Positions 17,541 through 26,191 of a stretch of 32,659 nucleotides of DNA are shown in pieces. Made by a program: the position numbers and the translations under genes. Origin of the DNA: Roseitranquillus sediminis. Lineage in GTDB: Bacteria; Pseudomonadota; Alphaproteobacteria; Rhodobacterales; Rhodobacteraceae. The notes beneath the pieces were generated by a model. The model saw only the letters and a program-made list of their open reading frames with translations. It was not told where the DNA came from and ran no database searches. Each line of letters starts with the position of its first letter. Position 1 is the stretch's first letter. The stretch spans positions 1-32,659 of the forward strand of contig NZ_JAFFOB010000017.1 in assembly GCF_016918935.1 (NCBI RefSeq), given 5' to 3'.

Positions 17541-18622
17541 CGTTCCTCGACCTCGGCGCCACCTACCGCGAACTGAAGGACGAGATCGACGCCGCCGTCG
17601 CCCGCGCGCTCGCCAGCGGCTGGTACATCGGCGGCGAGGAGGTGGCGCGGTTCGAGGCCGCGTGGGCGCGCTACACCGGCGCGGCGCATTGCGTGGGCCT
17701 CGGCAACGGGCTCGACGCGCTGATCCTCGCGCTCCGGGCGCTCGACGTGGGGCCGGGGGACGAGGTGGTGGTGCCGTCGAACACCTACATCGCCACCTGG
17801 CTCGCCGTCAGCGCGGTCGGCGCCACGCCGGTGCCGGTCGAGCCCGACCCCGCCACCCACAACATCGACCCCGCCCGGGTCGAGGCCGCGTTGACGCCCC
17901 GCACGCGCGTTCTCCTGCCGGTGCATCTCTACGGCCAGCCCGCCGACCTCGACCCGATCCTGGCGCTCGCCCGCGCGCGCGGCCTCCGCGTGGTCGAGGA
18001 CGCGGCGCAGGCGCACGGTGCGCGCTACAGGGGCCGGCCCGTGGGCGCCCACGGCGACGTGGTCTGCTGGAGCTTCTATCCGGGCAAGAACCTCGGCGCC
18101 TTCGGCGACGCGGGCGCGGTCACCACCGACGACGCCGACCTCGCGGCCCGCATCCGGCGGCTCGGCAACTACGGCTCCGAGCGCAAGTATGTGAACGTCG
18201 AGCGCGGCGCCAACAGCCGCCTCGACCCGATCCAGGCGGCGATCCTGTCGGTCAAGCTCGGCCATCTCGACGCCTGGACCGACCGACGCCGCGCCATCGC
18301 CGCGCTCTATTCCGAGGGGCTGGCCGAGACCGGCCTCGCCCTGCCCCGCGTACCGGACTGGGCCGAGCCCGCCTGGCACCTCTACGTCGTCGCGACGCCC
18401 GAGCGCGACGCGCTGCAGGCCCGGCTGGCCGAGGCCGGGGTGGGCACGCTGATCCACTACCCGATCCCGCCGCACATGCAGCAGGCCTACGCCGACGCCG
18501 GGATCGCGCCCGACGACCTGCCCCTCGCCCGACGCCTCGCGGACGAGGTGCTGAGCCTGCCGATCGGCCCCCACCTCGACCCCACCGACGCCCGCCGGGT
18601 GGTCGCCGCCGTCCAGGAGTGA
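17537..18622 (+). CDS. fdtB: PLP-dependent sugar aminotransferase (DegT/DnrJ/EryC1/StrS, FdtB type)
   Basis: Transaminates a dTDP-3-keto-6-deoxyhexose to the 3-amino sugar. The 361-residue protein carries the PLP lysine K184 in [15 protein letters not shown], the EDAAQAHGA motif (D155, Q158) that holds the pyridine ring, and the YGSERKY and [12 protein letters not shown] segments typical of FdtB/DesV relatives. Coupled to fdtA by a 4-nt overlap, although its codon use returns abruptly to the G/C-rich local style exactly at that junction. Other 3-amino sugar products are possible, but the fdtA partner makes a 3-amino-3,6-dideoxyhexose the best call. Confidence 0.92.
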   Translation: MTFLDLGATYRELKDEIDAAVARALASGWYIGGEEVARFEAAWARYTGAAHCVGLGNGLDALILALRALDVGPGDEVVVPSNTYIATWLAVSAVGATPVPVEPDPATHNIDPARVEAALTPRTRVLLPVHLYGQPADLDPILALARARGLRVVEDAAQAHGARYRGRPVGAHGDVVCWSFYPGKNLGAFGDAGAVTTDDADLAARIRRLGNYGSERKYVNVERGANSRLDPIQAAILSVKLGHLDAWTDRRRAIAALYSEGLAETGLALPRVPDWAEPAWHLYVVATPERDALQARLAEAGVGTLIHYPIPPHMQQAYADAGIAPDDLPLARRLADEVLSLPIGPHLDPTDARRVVAAVQE

Positions 18623-18677
18623 ACAGGCAATTGATAAAGGCACCTCTACGAGATCGCCAAGTTGAAGAGGGAATAGT

Positions 18678-19559
18678 ATGAACGGGCACCTCTTCCTTCA
18701 CCTCGGCCCTCCCAAGACGGCCACAACTTCCCTTCAAATCGGACTCGAGAATGTAGAGCATCCAGATTTCGTTTTCTTGGGCGTGTTCCAGCCCCGCAAC
18801 CCGATCAGGAACTGGATCCCCAACGCGCTACACAGGCACACGACAAGGAAGAAGGGTAACTCGGAAGGTGATAATGAACTTAATTCGGCACTAGACCAGA
18901 TACGGGATCTGGTAGCTCGCGGGAAGAAAGTTCTCATCTCTGAGGAAATGTTTCTGGTCTGGAGCGAGAAGGCCTCCTTCCGAAGGAAGATCGAACGTCT
19001 GGATGACCTTCTCGGGAATCTGCCCCGCACCTACATTGTTACGCTCCGAGAGCCCGGGCACGCTCTGCCGTCCTACTACCAGCAGATATTCCACAGCCTT
19101 GGCATCAGGGACAAGATTTCTCCAAAGAGATTTTTTAACCACGAGCGCTGTGACTGCTACGACTATGTCAAGGTCGTTCGGCTTATCGAGGGGCTTGGAC
19201 GCCCCCTGCGATTAGTAGAATTCAATGCGATCAGTCAGAACATGCTAAATCTAAAAAATATTCTTGGAGATGATTGTAGCATCGACGCTCAGATCTCGAT
19301 CCCGTGCGCCAACAAGGGAAGTGTTCTGCGGGGAACGGGTGCGCGCCGTTTGCCGAAGATAACTGCCGCGGATCTTGCCAAGAGAGGTATTCTTCGATGG
19401 GCTTGGAAAAAGGTCAGGAAGAAGATGCCCGCAGTAGCGCCCCATTTAAGAAAGCTGGCGCACCAGATTACCTTGAGGGAAAGCGGCCCTCGCAAAATCT
19501 TCGTCCCTGAAGAACGGTTGGCAGAGCTGCAGAAGTCTTACGAACATGCGAGGCGCTGA
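18678..19559 (+). CDS. Sulfotransferase-family protein, A/T-rich
   Basis: A 293-residue soluble protein with a PAPS 5'-phosphosulfate loop HLGPPKTATTSLQ (residues 8-20) and a likely 3'-phosphate-binding segment LREPGHALPSYYQQ, the two landmarks of the sulfotransferase fold. It would move sulfate from PAPS to a sugar or lipid hydroxyl. The acceptor is not predictable; polysaccharide is inferred from location. ATG 18678 follows GAGGGAA. The gene and its 55-base leader are much richer in A/T than fdtB before and the glycosyltransferase after (for example 24 of 60 bases G/C in 19201-19260), which indicates separate acquisition. The C-terminal quarter is strongly basic (RWAWKKVRKKM). Confidence 0.75.
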   Translation: MNGHLFLHLGPPKTATTSLQIGLENVEHPDFVFLGVFQPRNPIRNWIPNALHRHTTRKKGNSEGDNELNSALDQIRDLVARGKKVLISEEMFLVWSEKASFRRKIERLDDLLGNLPRTYIVTLREPGHALPSYYQQIFHSLGIRDKISPKRFFNHERCDCYDYVKVVRLIEGLGRPLRLVEFNAISQNMLNLKNILGDDCSIDAQISIPCANKGSVLRGTGARRLPKITAADLAKRGILRWAWKKVRKKMPAVAPHLRKLAHQITLRESGPRKIFVPEERLAELQKSYEHARR

Positions 19560-20511
19560 AGTGATTTCTAGCGAGCCCCCCGCCGCAACGCTCGCCGTCC
19601 TGTTCTACAACCACAAGGCCTTCGTCGCCGAGACGGTGCGCGCGGCGCTGGCGCAGGAGGGGCCGCCGCTGCAGATCATCCTGTCGGACGACGCCTCGCC
19701 CGACGGAACCTTCCGCATCGTGCAGGAGGCGGCGGCGGGCTACGACGGGCCGCACCGGGTTATCTGCCGGCGGAACGCGGCGAACCTCGGCCTCGCGGAC
19801 CACGTCAACGCGCTCATGGCGCTGGCCGAGGCCGACGTGGTGCTGCTGGCGGGCGGCGACGACCTGCCCCTGCCCGACCGGGCGGCGCGCTCGCTCGCGC
19901 TCCTCGGCGCGCACCCCGAGGCGATGGCGGTCTCCTTCACCGACGAGCGGATCGACGCCGAGGGCCGCCCCCTGCCCCGCCCGGTGCCCGCCGACCCCGA
20001 CGGGCTGACCCGAGTGACGCTGGAGGACGTGCTGGCGGGCAACGGCTCGTTCCGCTCCAGCGGCGCCTCGCGCGCGATCCGCCGCCCGGTATGGGAACGC
20101 TTCGGCCCGCTCGCCCCCGACTGCCCGACCGAGGATACGACGCTGGCGCTCCGTGCGCTGATGCTGGGCGAGATCCTGGTCTCGCACCGCCCCGGCATCC
20201 GCTATCGGGTGCTGCCGCGGAGCCTCTCCTCCGCCGCCGGGCTGCAGGCGATGAAGCTCGAGCGGATCGGCGCGCAGTACGAGGCCGACATCGCCCGCGC
20301 CCGGCAGGCAAGCATCCTGGACGAGGCGACGGCGGCGCGGGCGCAGGCTTGGGCGCGGCAGACGATCTCGGCCCGCCTCCTCCGGCAGCGCCTCGACGCG
20401 CCGGGCCGGATCGCCCTCTCGGACCTGCTGCGGGCCCTGCGCCACCCGCGCCTGCGCCGCAGGGAGAAGCGGCGCTACCTCAGGCGCTTCCTGCTCCGCC
20501 GCCCGGACTGA
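19546..20511 (+). CDS. Family 2 glycosyltransferase
   Basis: A GT-A inverting glycosyltransferase of 321 residues. The N-terminal beta-strand AVLFYNHKAFVAETVRAAL, the nucleotide motif ILSDDASPDGTF (D48, D49) and the DXD-like LAGGDDLPLPDRA (D105, D106) are seen, followed by TEDTTLALRALMLG, the ED motif for the catalytic base. The C-terminal third is Arg-rich without a membrane span, so it is a cytoplasmic or peripheral enzyme. ATG 19546 overlaps the sulfotransferase end by 14 bases; GTG 19561, one base beyond that stop, is an alternative start. Donor and acceptor unknown. Confidence 0.88.
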   Translation: MRGAEVISSEPPAATLAVLFYNHKAFVAETVRAALAQEGPPLQIILSDDASPDGTFRIVQEAAAGYDGPHRVICRRNAANLGLADHVNALMALAEADVVLLAGGDDLPLPDRAARSLALLGAHPEAMAVSFTDERIDAEGRPLPRPVPADPDGLTRVTLEDVLAGNGSFRSSGASRAIRRPVWERFGPLAPDCPTEDTTLALRALMLGEILVSHRPGIRYRVLPRSLSSAAGLQAMKLERIGAQYEADIARARQASILDEATAARAQAWARQTISARLLRQRLDAPGRIALSDLLRALRHPRLRRREKRRYLRRFLLRRPD

Positions 20512-20553
20512 CCGCGCCATGCCTTCTCGAGTGGCGGCACCCGGCCCGGTCCG

Positions 20554-22485
20554 TCATCGCAGGCTCGCCTGCCGCTCCAGCGTCGCGAGAACCTCCCGAG
20601 CTACCATCCCGGCGCCGACGACGGACGGGTGGTGGGCGTCGAAATAGTAGGCCCGGCCGTGCCGGCCGGCATGGCACTGCGTCCGGTCGCAGAAGAGCCT
20701 CGCCGGATCCACGACGAGGGTGCCGGTGGGCAGCGAGGCCATGCGCCGGTCCAGAAAGGCGCGGCGGTCGGTCCACCACGCCAGCGGCACCCCCGGCACC
20801 GTCGCCGCGTCCGCGCTGGCCCGATGGACCAGCCGGTCGACATGGGCCGGCAGCTCGGGCGCCTGCAGCACGTAGACCACGGTCCTGCCGCCCTGCTGGA
20901 GCCTCTGGATCAGCGCTCGCAGCGCCACCATGCGCCGCTCCCTCTCCTTGGGCGAGACCTCATCGGGCTGGCCGGGATAGACCAGGTCGTGCTCGCCATT
21001 GAGGTGCCTGTGGATGCGGTAGCTGACGACCACCGTATCGATGCGCGGACGGGACAGGATATCCTCGACCGCCTCGTCGGTGTAGGCGGCACACTCCGTC
21101 GCCTCGCCAGTCCCGAAGGAGGGTGCGCACGCGCTGAAGGTATAGTGCCTGATGCCGATGCCGTCTGGCTGCTTCAGGCGGGCGATGGCGTAGGCAAGCT
21201 CGGTGGCATGGCTGTCCCCCAGCACGGCGATGCGCACGTCGGCGCCGAAATAGGTGCAGGCGTTCTTGGGCGACCGGCTCTCGCTGTTGACCGCATGGCA
21301 GTCCAGGCGCTTGGGGCTGCTGGCGGCGGTGGCGAGGTAGGCCGCCCGCAGGTCGCCGGGGCCGAACCGGTCCGGGAACCCCTGCCCCGCGGCGATGACG
21401 CCGCCCACCGCCAGCACGGCCGCGCCGGCGACGGCAGCGCCCGAGAAGAGCCGCGCGCGGGTCAGCACGAGACCGCCCCGCCCGGCCCGGAACGGCTGCT
21501 CGACGAAGCGCCAGCTCAGCCATGCGAGCCCCAGCGTCAGCAGGACCAGCCCGGCCATGACCGGCGCGGGCGGCGCATGGCCGTACCAGATCCGCGCGAA
21601 GGCGAGCACGGGCTGGTGCCAGAGATAGGCGCTGTAGCTCACGAGGCCGGTCCAGACGAACGGCCGGCTGGCGAGCAGGCGGCCGGCGCCGGTCTCGGGC
21701 GTGGCGCAGAGGATGACGAGGCATGTCGCCGCGACCGGAACGATGGTCAGGAAAGAGGGATGCGGCATGCCCTCCTCGAAGAGGAGCATGGACGCCACGA
21801 GCAGCAGCAGTCCTGTCAGAGCCAAGGCGGGGCTGCGCCAGGTGCCGCCGTGCCGGATGGCCGCATAGGCGCAGCCCGCGCCGGCCAGAAGCTCCCACGC
21901 CCGGGTCGGCATCAGGTAGAAGGCCGCCTCGGGATGCGCCCGCGCGCCCCACCCGGCCAGCGCGAGGCTCGCCACCCCCAGCGCCGCAGTGACGCCCCAG
22001 ATCCAGCGCCGCCCGAGGCGCCAGAGGGCGAGCAGGAGCAGCGGGAAGAAGATGTAGAACTGCTCCTCGATCGCCAGGCTCCAGGTGTGGAGCAGCGGTT
22101 TGGTGGCGGCCTCGAGCTCGAAATACCCGCTCTCCCGCCAGAACAGGATGTTGGAAGCGAAGACGGCGATCGAGACCAGGCTCTGGCCGAAGTCCTCGAA
22201 CTCCTGCGGCGTCATCAGGCGCCAGGCGAAGGGCACGCAGGCCAGCGCCACGACCACCAGCGCAGGCAGGATCCGCCGCGCACGCCGCTCGTAGAAGGTC
22301 ACGATCGAGAAGCGGCCGCCGGCAAGATCGGCCATCAGGATGGACGTGATCAGGTAGCCTGAGATGACGAAGAAGACGTCGACCCCGAGGAAGCCTCCCG
22401 ACAAGGGTCCCAACCCGGCGTGCAAAAGGATGACCGGCATGACCGCAACGGCCCTGAGGCCATCTATCTCCGGCCTGTATCGCAT
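20554..22485 (-). CDS. OafA/YrhL-type O-acyltransferase with SGNH domain
   Basis: A 643-residue membrane enzyme that O-acylates (usually acetylates) surface glycans. The N-terminal acyltransferase-3 domain starts MRYRPEIDGLRAVAVM, has LLHAG near H22 and GVDVFFVISGYLIT (34-47), with about ten membrane segments to around residue 360. A C-terminal periplasmic SGNH domain has GDSHA near 423-427 and the catalytic DAHHPS near 615-620. This two-domain layout matches enzymes that pass acetate across the membrane to polysaccharides. It converges with the GT2 gene (42-base gap, no clear hairpin) and has its own promoter at 22522-22551. No Shine-Dalgarno sequence is obvious before ATG 22485. Confidence 0.93.
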   Translation of the reverse strand: MRYRPEIDGLRAVAVMPVILLHAGLGPLSGGFLGVDVFFVISGYLITSILMADLAGGRFSIVTFYERRARRILPALVVVALACVPFAWRLMTPQEFEDFGQSLVSIAVFASNILFWRESGYFELEAATKPLLHTWSLAIEEQFYIFFPLLLLALWRLGRRWIWGVTAALGVASLALAGWGARAHPEAAFYLMPTRAWELLAGAGCAYAAIRHGGTWRSPALALTGLLLLVASMLLFEEGMPHPSFLTIVPVAATCLVILCATPETGAGRLLASRPFVWTGLVSYSAYLWHQPVLAFARIWYGHAPPAPVMAGLVLLTLGLAWLSWRFVEQPFRAGRGGLVLTRARLFSGAAVAGAAVLAVGGVIAAGQGFPDRFGPGDLRAAYLATAASSPKRLDCHAVNSESRSPKNACTYFGADVRIAVLGDSHATELAYAIARLKQPDGIGIRHYTFSACAPSFGTGEATECAAYTDEAVEDILSRPRIDTVVVSYRIHRHLNGEHDLVYPGQPDEVSPKERERRMVALRALIQRLQQGGRTVVYVLQAPELPAHVDRLVHRASADAATVPGVPLAWWTDRRAFLDRRMASLPTGTLVVDPARLFCDRTQCHAGRHGRAYYFDAHHPSVVGAGMVAREVLATLERQASLR

Positions 22486-22521
22486 TGTAAAAGCTAGATT
22501 TTCGGAATTGTCCCAGAATTA

Positions 22522-22551
22522 ACTATACTGGTTTATCGCGGGATTCGTCAA
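22522..22551 (-). promoter_or_regulatory. Sigma-70-type promoter of the O-acyltransferase gene
   Basis: On the - strand TTGACG (22551-22546), an 18-base spacer and TATAGT (22527-22522) give near-consensus boxes in an A/T-rich pocket. The start site should be near 22514, giving a leader of about 28 bases before ATG 22485. Confidence 0.65.
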
Positions 22552-22603
22552 TCGGCGCCGGCGGAAATCTGCTGTGCCGGGGCTTGCGGCGCCGGCGGGG
22601 CGC

Positions 22604-23443
22604 TCAGATCGCGACGCGCGCGGGGTCGACGGGGGCGAAGGTCTCTTCCGGCCAGTCCATGCGCCAGTTGAGCTTCTGCACCGGCCCGGTGCGGAGGAGC
22701 TGCGGGACGGCCTGGCGGAACTCGTCGGGCGTCAGCCCGTCGTCGGTGCGCGCGCGCTGGAGGTTGTGCACCGCGATGGCCGCGCGGGCCGGCATCCGGG
22801 ACCAGGCGGCGCGGAAGTCGGGGTCGCTCTCGATCAGCCAGGCGACGAGGTAGTGCAGCCAGTAGTAGGGATGGAAGCCGCTGTCGCGCCCCTGCTCCGG
22901 CCGCACCGTCGAGACCCGGTCGCGCTCGAACTCCGCCGCCCAGCGGTAGAGCGCCGGGGCGCGCAGGCGCAGCTTCAGCCGGGCCGCGGCGGTCGGGGGC
23001 AGCCGCTGGCGCCGCGCACGCGGGCGGCTCCAGTAGGCGCGGATCTCGGCGTCGAGGCGCGGCGGGATCGACGCCCCCGGCTCGGCCGCCAGGAACCAGC
23101 TGGAGAGCGGCCGCTCCGCCCCCGGCTTGAGAAAGGCAAAGAAACCCGCCGGCGCCAGGAGCTCGGGCAGCCAGTCGTCGAGCGGCATCGTCGGCAGCAC
23201 CGTCGCGTCGACCCAGACGCCGCCGTGGCGCGCCAGCAGATGCACCCTCAGCACGTCCGAGGCCGCCTGGATCGGCAGGTCGCGGACCGGGTCGGGGAAG
23301 CCCGCGAGCTCGGCCTCCATCGCGGCGCGGTCGAGCACGACGAGCTCGTGGCCGGGGTTCAGCGCCTCCCAGCGGTCGAGGCAGCGGCGCACCAGGTCGG
23401 GCGCCCCGTCGCGGCCCTTGTCCCAGAGCGCGAAGACCTTCAC
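22604..23443 (-). CDS. Capsular-polysaccharide-synthesis-type glycosyltransferase (Caps_synth)
   Basis: A 279-residue protein with the conserved core of the Caps_synth/GT32-like group: IPQAASDVLRVHLLARHGG-type segment (here LPIQAASDVLRVHLLAR, about 56-72) followed by GGVWVDATVLPT (D79). The third position of the usual DXD is Thr, as in Caps_synth proteins. The end is charged and without a membrane span. GTG 23443 overlaps the sulfotransferase stop by 4 nt, so the pair is translationally coupled, which suggests that the sugar added by this enzyme is the one sulfated, or that both act on the same repeat. Donor unknown. Confidence 0.82.
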   Translation of the reverse strand: MKVFALWDKGRDGAPDLVRRCLDRWEALNPGHELVVLDRAAMEAELAGFPDPVRDLPIQAASDVLRVHLLARHGGVWVDATVLPTMPLDDWLPELLAPAGFFAFLKPGAERPLSSWFLAAEPGASIPPRLDAEIRAYWSRPRARRQRLPPTAAARLKLRLRAPALYRWAAEFERDRVSTVRPEQGRDSGFHPYYWLHYLVAWLIESDPDFRAAWSRMPARAAIAVHNLQRARTDDGLTPDEFRQAVPQLLRTGPVQKLNWRMDWPEETFAPVDPARVAI

Positions 23444-24240
23444 GCCGGCACGGCCGCCGGCCAGTCCCACCGCTCGCCCAGCATCTCGAAGAGGCGGGCG
23501 TTCGAGGGGGCGTAGTAGGCGCGCAGGCGGTCGAGGGTCACGCGCACCTCGTCGGTCTCGGGCGCGGCGGGGCTGACCCAGAGCCGCTCGCCGCCGAGGC
23601 GCTCGACGTCGGCGGCGGAAAACCGCGCCACCTCGAGGAAGTCGCAGATCCGGTCGAGGAAGCCCTGCAGGTCGCGGCTCATCAGGCCGTAGTCGAGCAC
23701 CAGCATGTCGGCGGCGTCGAAGTGCCGGCGCCAGGTGGCGAGATGATCGGCGTAGCGCCCCATCGCGACGTAGTGGAAATGCTTCTCGGCCTGCCCGTCG
23801 GGCGAGGCCAGTTCCTCGTCGATCGCCTGGGAAAAGCTGCGCGGATCGACCTTGCCGGCCTGATCGGGCTTCTTCTCGGCAAAGCCGTGCCACATCCGCC
23901 AGGCCGAGAACGCCCGGCCGGCGGGCTCGCGCAGCACCGCGATCAGCTTGACCCGGCCGAGGTCGCGGCGGATCCGCCCCGGCGCCTCGGGGTGCGCCAG
24001 GTAGTCCGGCGTCGCCTCGAAGAGCAGGCTGCCGTCGTGGCGGACGCGCCAGGGGAAGTGCGACAGGTACCAGGCCGCGCCGCGGCGCCCGTAATAGAGG
24101 TTGAAGTAGTGCAGCTCCTTCGGCCCGCGGGCGGGCGTGAGCCGCGGATGCTGCGCGAGGTAGCTGTGCAGCGAGGTCGTACCGGCCTTCTGCGCGCCCA
24201 CGATCAGGAAGTCGGGCCGCGCCCGGACGGCCGGCATCAC
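23440..24240 (-). CDS. Sulfotransferase (Sulfotransfer_1 / heparan-sulfotransferase-like)
   Basis: A 266-residue PAPS-dependent sulfotransferase with FLIVGAQKAGTTSL (PAPS 5' loop about 15-23), KELHYFN, FEATPDYL and LREPAGRAFSAWRM (3'-phosphate site), as in bacterial and animal glycan O-sulfotransferases. It is not closely similar to the A/T-rich sulfotransferase at 18678 apart from the PAPS motifs. The GTG at 24240 (next codon ATG) is used as start; the frame remains open upstream with IKTAIKNLV just before and a GGAAGAGG ribosome-like site at about 24275, so the true start may be slightly further up at a rare codon. Coupled to the Caps_synth gene. Confidence 0.88.
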   Translation of the reverse strand: MMPAVRARPDFLIVGAQKAGTTSLHSYLAQHPRLTPARGPKELHYFNLYYGRRGAAWYLSHFPWRVRHDGSLLFEATPDYLAHPEAPGRIRRDLGRVKLIAVLREPAGRAFSAWRMWHGFAEKKPDQAGKVDPRSFSQAIDEELASPDGQAEKHFHYVAMGRYADHLATWRRHFDAADMLVLDYGLMSRDLQGFLDRICDFLEVARFSAADVERLGGERLWVSPAAPETDEVRVTLDRLRAYYAPSNARLFEMLGERWDWPAAVPA

Positions 24241-24420
24241 CAGGTTCTTGATCGCGGTCTTGATGGCCCCGTCCCCTCTTCCTGCGCTTCGCGGATCGCC
24301 GGTCCGGTTGACCGCAAACGCCCGCTCCGGTCAACGCCCGCCGCGGTTTTGTGCCCATCTGCGTTAACGTGCCGCTTGCGCTTGCCTTCCGCAGCCCCGC
24401 CCGCTTGAAGAGGGAGCGGA

Positions 24421-25458
24421 ATGAGGGAACCTATGCCGACAGCGCTCGTGACCGGATCGGCCGGCTTCATCGGCCATCACGTCTCGGCACGGCTTCTGGC
24501 CGAGGGCTGGCGCGTCGTGGGGCTCGACGCGCTGACCGACTACTACGACGTCCGCCTCAAGGCGCGGCGGCACGCGATGCTGTCGCAGAACGAGCGCTTC
24601 CGCCCGGTCGAGGCGCGGCTGGAGGAGCCGGAGCGGCTGATGTCGCTGATGGCCGAGGAGCGCCCCGAGGTGGTGATCCACCTTGCGGCGCAGGCCGGGG
24701 TGCGGCACTCGATCGAGCAGCCCCGCTCCTATGTCGAGGCGAACCTCGCGGGCACCTTCGAGCTGCTCGAGGCGGCGCGGGCGCACCCGCCGGCGCACAT
24801 GCTGATGGCCTCGACCTCGTCGGTCTACGGCGCCGAGACCGAGATGCCCTACCGCGAGGAGATGAAGGCCGACACGCAGATGTCGTTCTACGCCGCCACC
24901 AAGAAGGCGAACGAGGCGATGGCGCATTCCTACGCCCACCTCTACGGCCTGCCCACGACGATGTTCCGCTTCTTCACCGTCTACGGGCCCTGGGGGCGGC
25001 CCGACATGGCGCTCTTCAAGTTCACCGCGGCGATCCTCGAGGACCGGCCGATCGACGTCTACAACCACGGCGAGATGCGGCGCGACTTCACCTACATCGA
25101 TGACCTGGTGACGGCGATCCGCCTTCTGATCGACGCCGCGCCCCCTGCCCCCGCGGCAGAGGGAGATTCTGCACCGGACGCGGCGCCCGGCGACACGCTC
25201 AGCCCCGTCGCGCCGTTCCGGATCGTCAACATCGGCAACTCGGCGCCGGTCAGGCTCACCGACTTCATCGCCGCGATCGAGGCGGCGACCGGGCGCGCGG
25301 CGCAGCGCAACCTGATGCCGATCCAGCCGGGTGACGTGCCCGCCACCTGGGCCGACGCGACGCTCCTGCAGGCGCTGACCGGCTACCGCCCGCAGACCGC
25401 GCTGGCCGACGGCGTCGCCCGGTTCGTGGCCTGGTACCGCGACTATTACGGACTCTGA
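24421..25458 (+). CDS. UDP-glucuronate 4-epimerase type sugar-nucleotide epimerase
   Basis: A 345-residue SDR epimerase, probably turning UDP-glucuronate into UDP-galacturonate. It has TGSAGFIG (11-18), GLDALTDYYDVRLKARR (34-50), STSSVYGAE and the catalytic Y157/K161 in YAATKKANE, then FRFFTVYGPWGRPDMA, the block typical of bacterial GlcA epimerases (Cap1J/LpsL group). A Pro/Ala-rich insertion near 240-262 precedes FRIVNIGNSAPV, as in that group. ATG 24421 follows AGGGAG; ATG 24433 with GAGGGAA is a possible second start. The product of the ugd gene 0.7 kb downstream would be its substrate. Confidence 0.88.
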   Translation: MREPMPTALVTGSAGFIGHHVSARLLAEGWRVVGLDALTDYYDVRLKARRHAMLSQNERFRPVEARLEEPERLMSLMAEERPEVVIHLAAQAGVRHSIEQPRSYVEANLAGTFELLEAARAHPPAHMLMASTSSVYGAETEMPYREEMKADTQMSFYAATKKANEAMAHSYAHLYGLPTTMFRFFTVYGPWGRPDMALFKFTAAILEDRPIDVYNHGEMRRDFTYIDDLVTAIRLLIDAAPPAPAAEGDSAPDAAPGDTLSPVAPFRIVNIGNSAPVRLTDFIAAIEAATGRAAQRNLMPIQPGDVPATWADATLLQALTGYRPQTALADGVARFVAWYRDYYGL

Positions 25459-25461
25459 GCC

Positions 25462-26052
25462 TTGGCCGAGTGGAGCCTCGTCGGCTGTGCCCTCGGACGC
25501 TGGAGCCCAGGCCTCGGCGACCCGACCGCGATGGGCTGGGTCACGGTCGCGGCCTACGCCCTGGCGGCGCTCCTGGCGCTGGCGGCGGCGGCAAGGCTTC
25601 CGGAGAACGCTCCCGCGCGCCGGACCGAGCGGCTCTTCTGGCTCGTGAGCGCCGCCGCGCTGGCCGTGCTGGCGGTGAACAAGCAGCTCGACCTGCAGTC
25701 CTTCTTCACCGCCTACGGCCGCTGCGTAGCCTGGGCGCAGGACTGGTACGACATGCGCCGAACGGTGCAGGCCGGGATCGTGCTGGCGCTGATCGCCGCC
25801 TCGGCCCTGGGCGGCGCATTGGCGCTCGTCCTGCTGCGCCGGACCCTGCGCCGCACCGGCATCGCAGCGGCGGGGCTGATCGTGATCGTCGCTTTCGTCC
25901 TCGTCCGGGCGGTGGGGTTCCACCATGTCGATGCGCTGATCGGCCTGCGCGCGGGCGGGGCGCGGATGAACTGGATCCTGGAGATCGGCGGCCTCGGCAT
26001 CTTCGCCCTCGGGGCGCTCGGCGCCCTGCGTTCCCGGAGCGGCCGGCGGTGA
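25462..26052 (+). CDS. Conserved membrane protein of unknown function
   Basis: A 196-residue protein with about five hydrophobic segments (roughly 26-45, 57-74, 102-122, 131-149, 168-188) and a conserved-looking polar stretch VNKQLDLQSFFTAYGRCVAW between the second and third. The start is TTG 25462, three bases after the epimerase stop; the segment WSPGLGDPTAMGWVTVA before the first membrane helix looks like a genuine N-terminus, so I prefer TTG over the ATG at codon 24. No enzymatic motif is recognised. Its coupling to the GlcA epimerase and its place before ugd suggest a role connected with uronic-acid glycans, but that is only context. Confidence 0.75.
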   Translation: MAEWSLVGCALGRWSPGLGDPTAMGWVTVAAYALAALLALAAAARLPENAPARRTERLFWLVSAAALAVLAVNKQLDLQSFFTAYGRCVAWAQDWYDMRRTVQAGIVLALIAASALGGALALVLLRRTLRRTGIAAAGLIVIVAFVLVRAVGFHHVDALIGLRAGGARMNWILEIGGLGIFALGALGALRSRSGRR

Positions 26053-26131
26053 CCGCAGCGGTGCTTCTGGAGGCGATCGGCGCCGGTCCAGCAGCAGCTT
26101 TCGCCGCGTTCATCATGTCCGGGCGCTGTCG

Positions 26132-26160
26132 TTGACAAGCGCAGGGGTATGCGACACGAC
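26132..26160 (+). promoter_or_regulatory. Weak candidate promoter of ugd
   Basis: A perfect TTGACA at 26132-26137 lies 55 bases before ATG 26192, but the -10 region at the right distance (CACGAC, 26155-26160) is poor. The rest of the 139-base gap shows nothing notable. Confidence 0.3.
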
Positions 26161-26191
26161 GCAGCCGAACTGAGAGAGGGACGTCTCACCC

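Noticed and set aside
20629-22362. 577-codon + strand frame opposite the O-acyltransferase gene
   Set aside because: Gln/Arg/Gly-rich shadow of a well-supported membrane protein gene.
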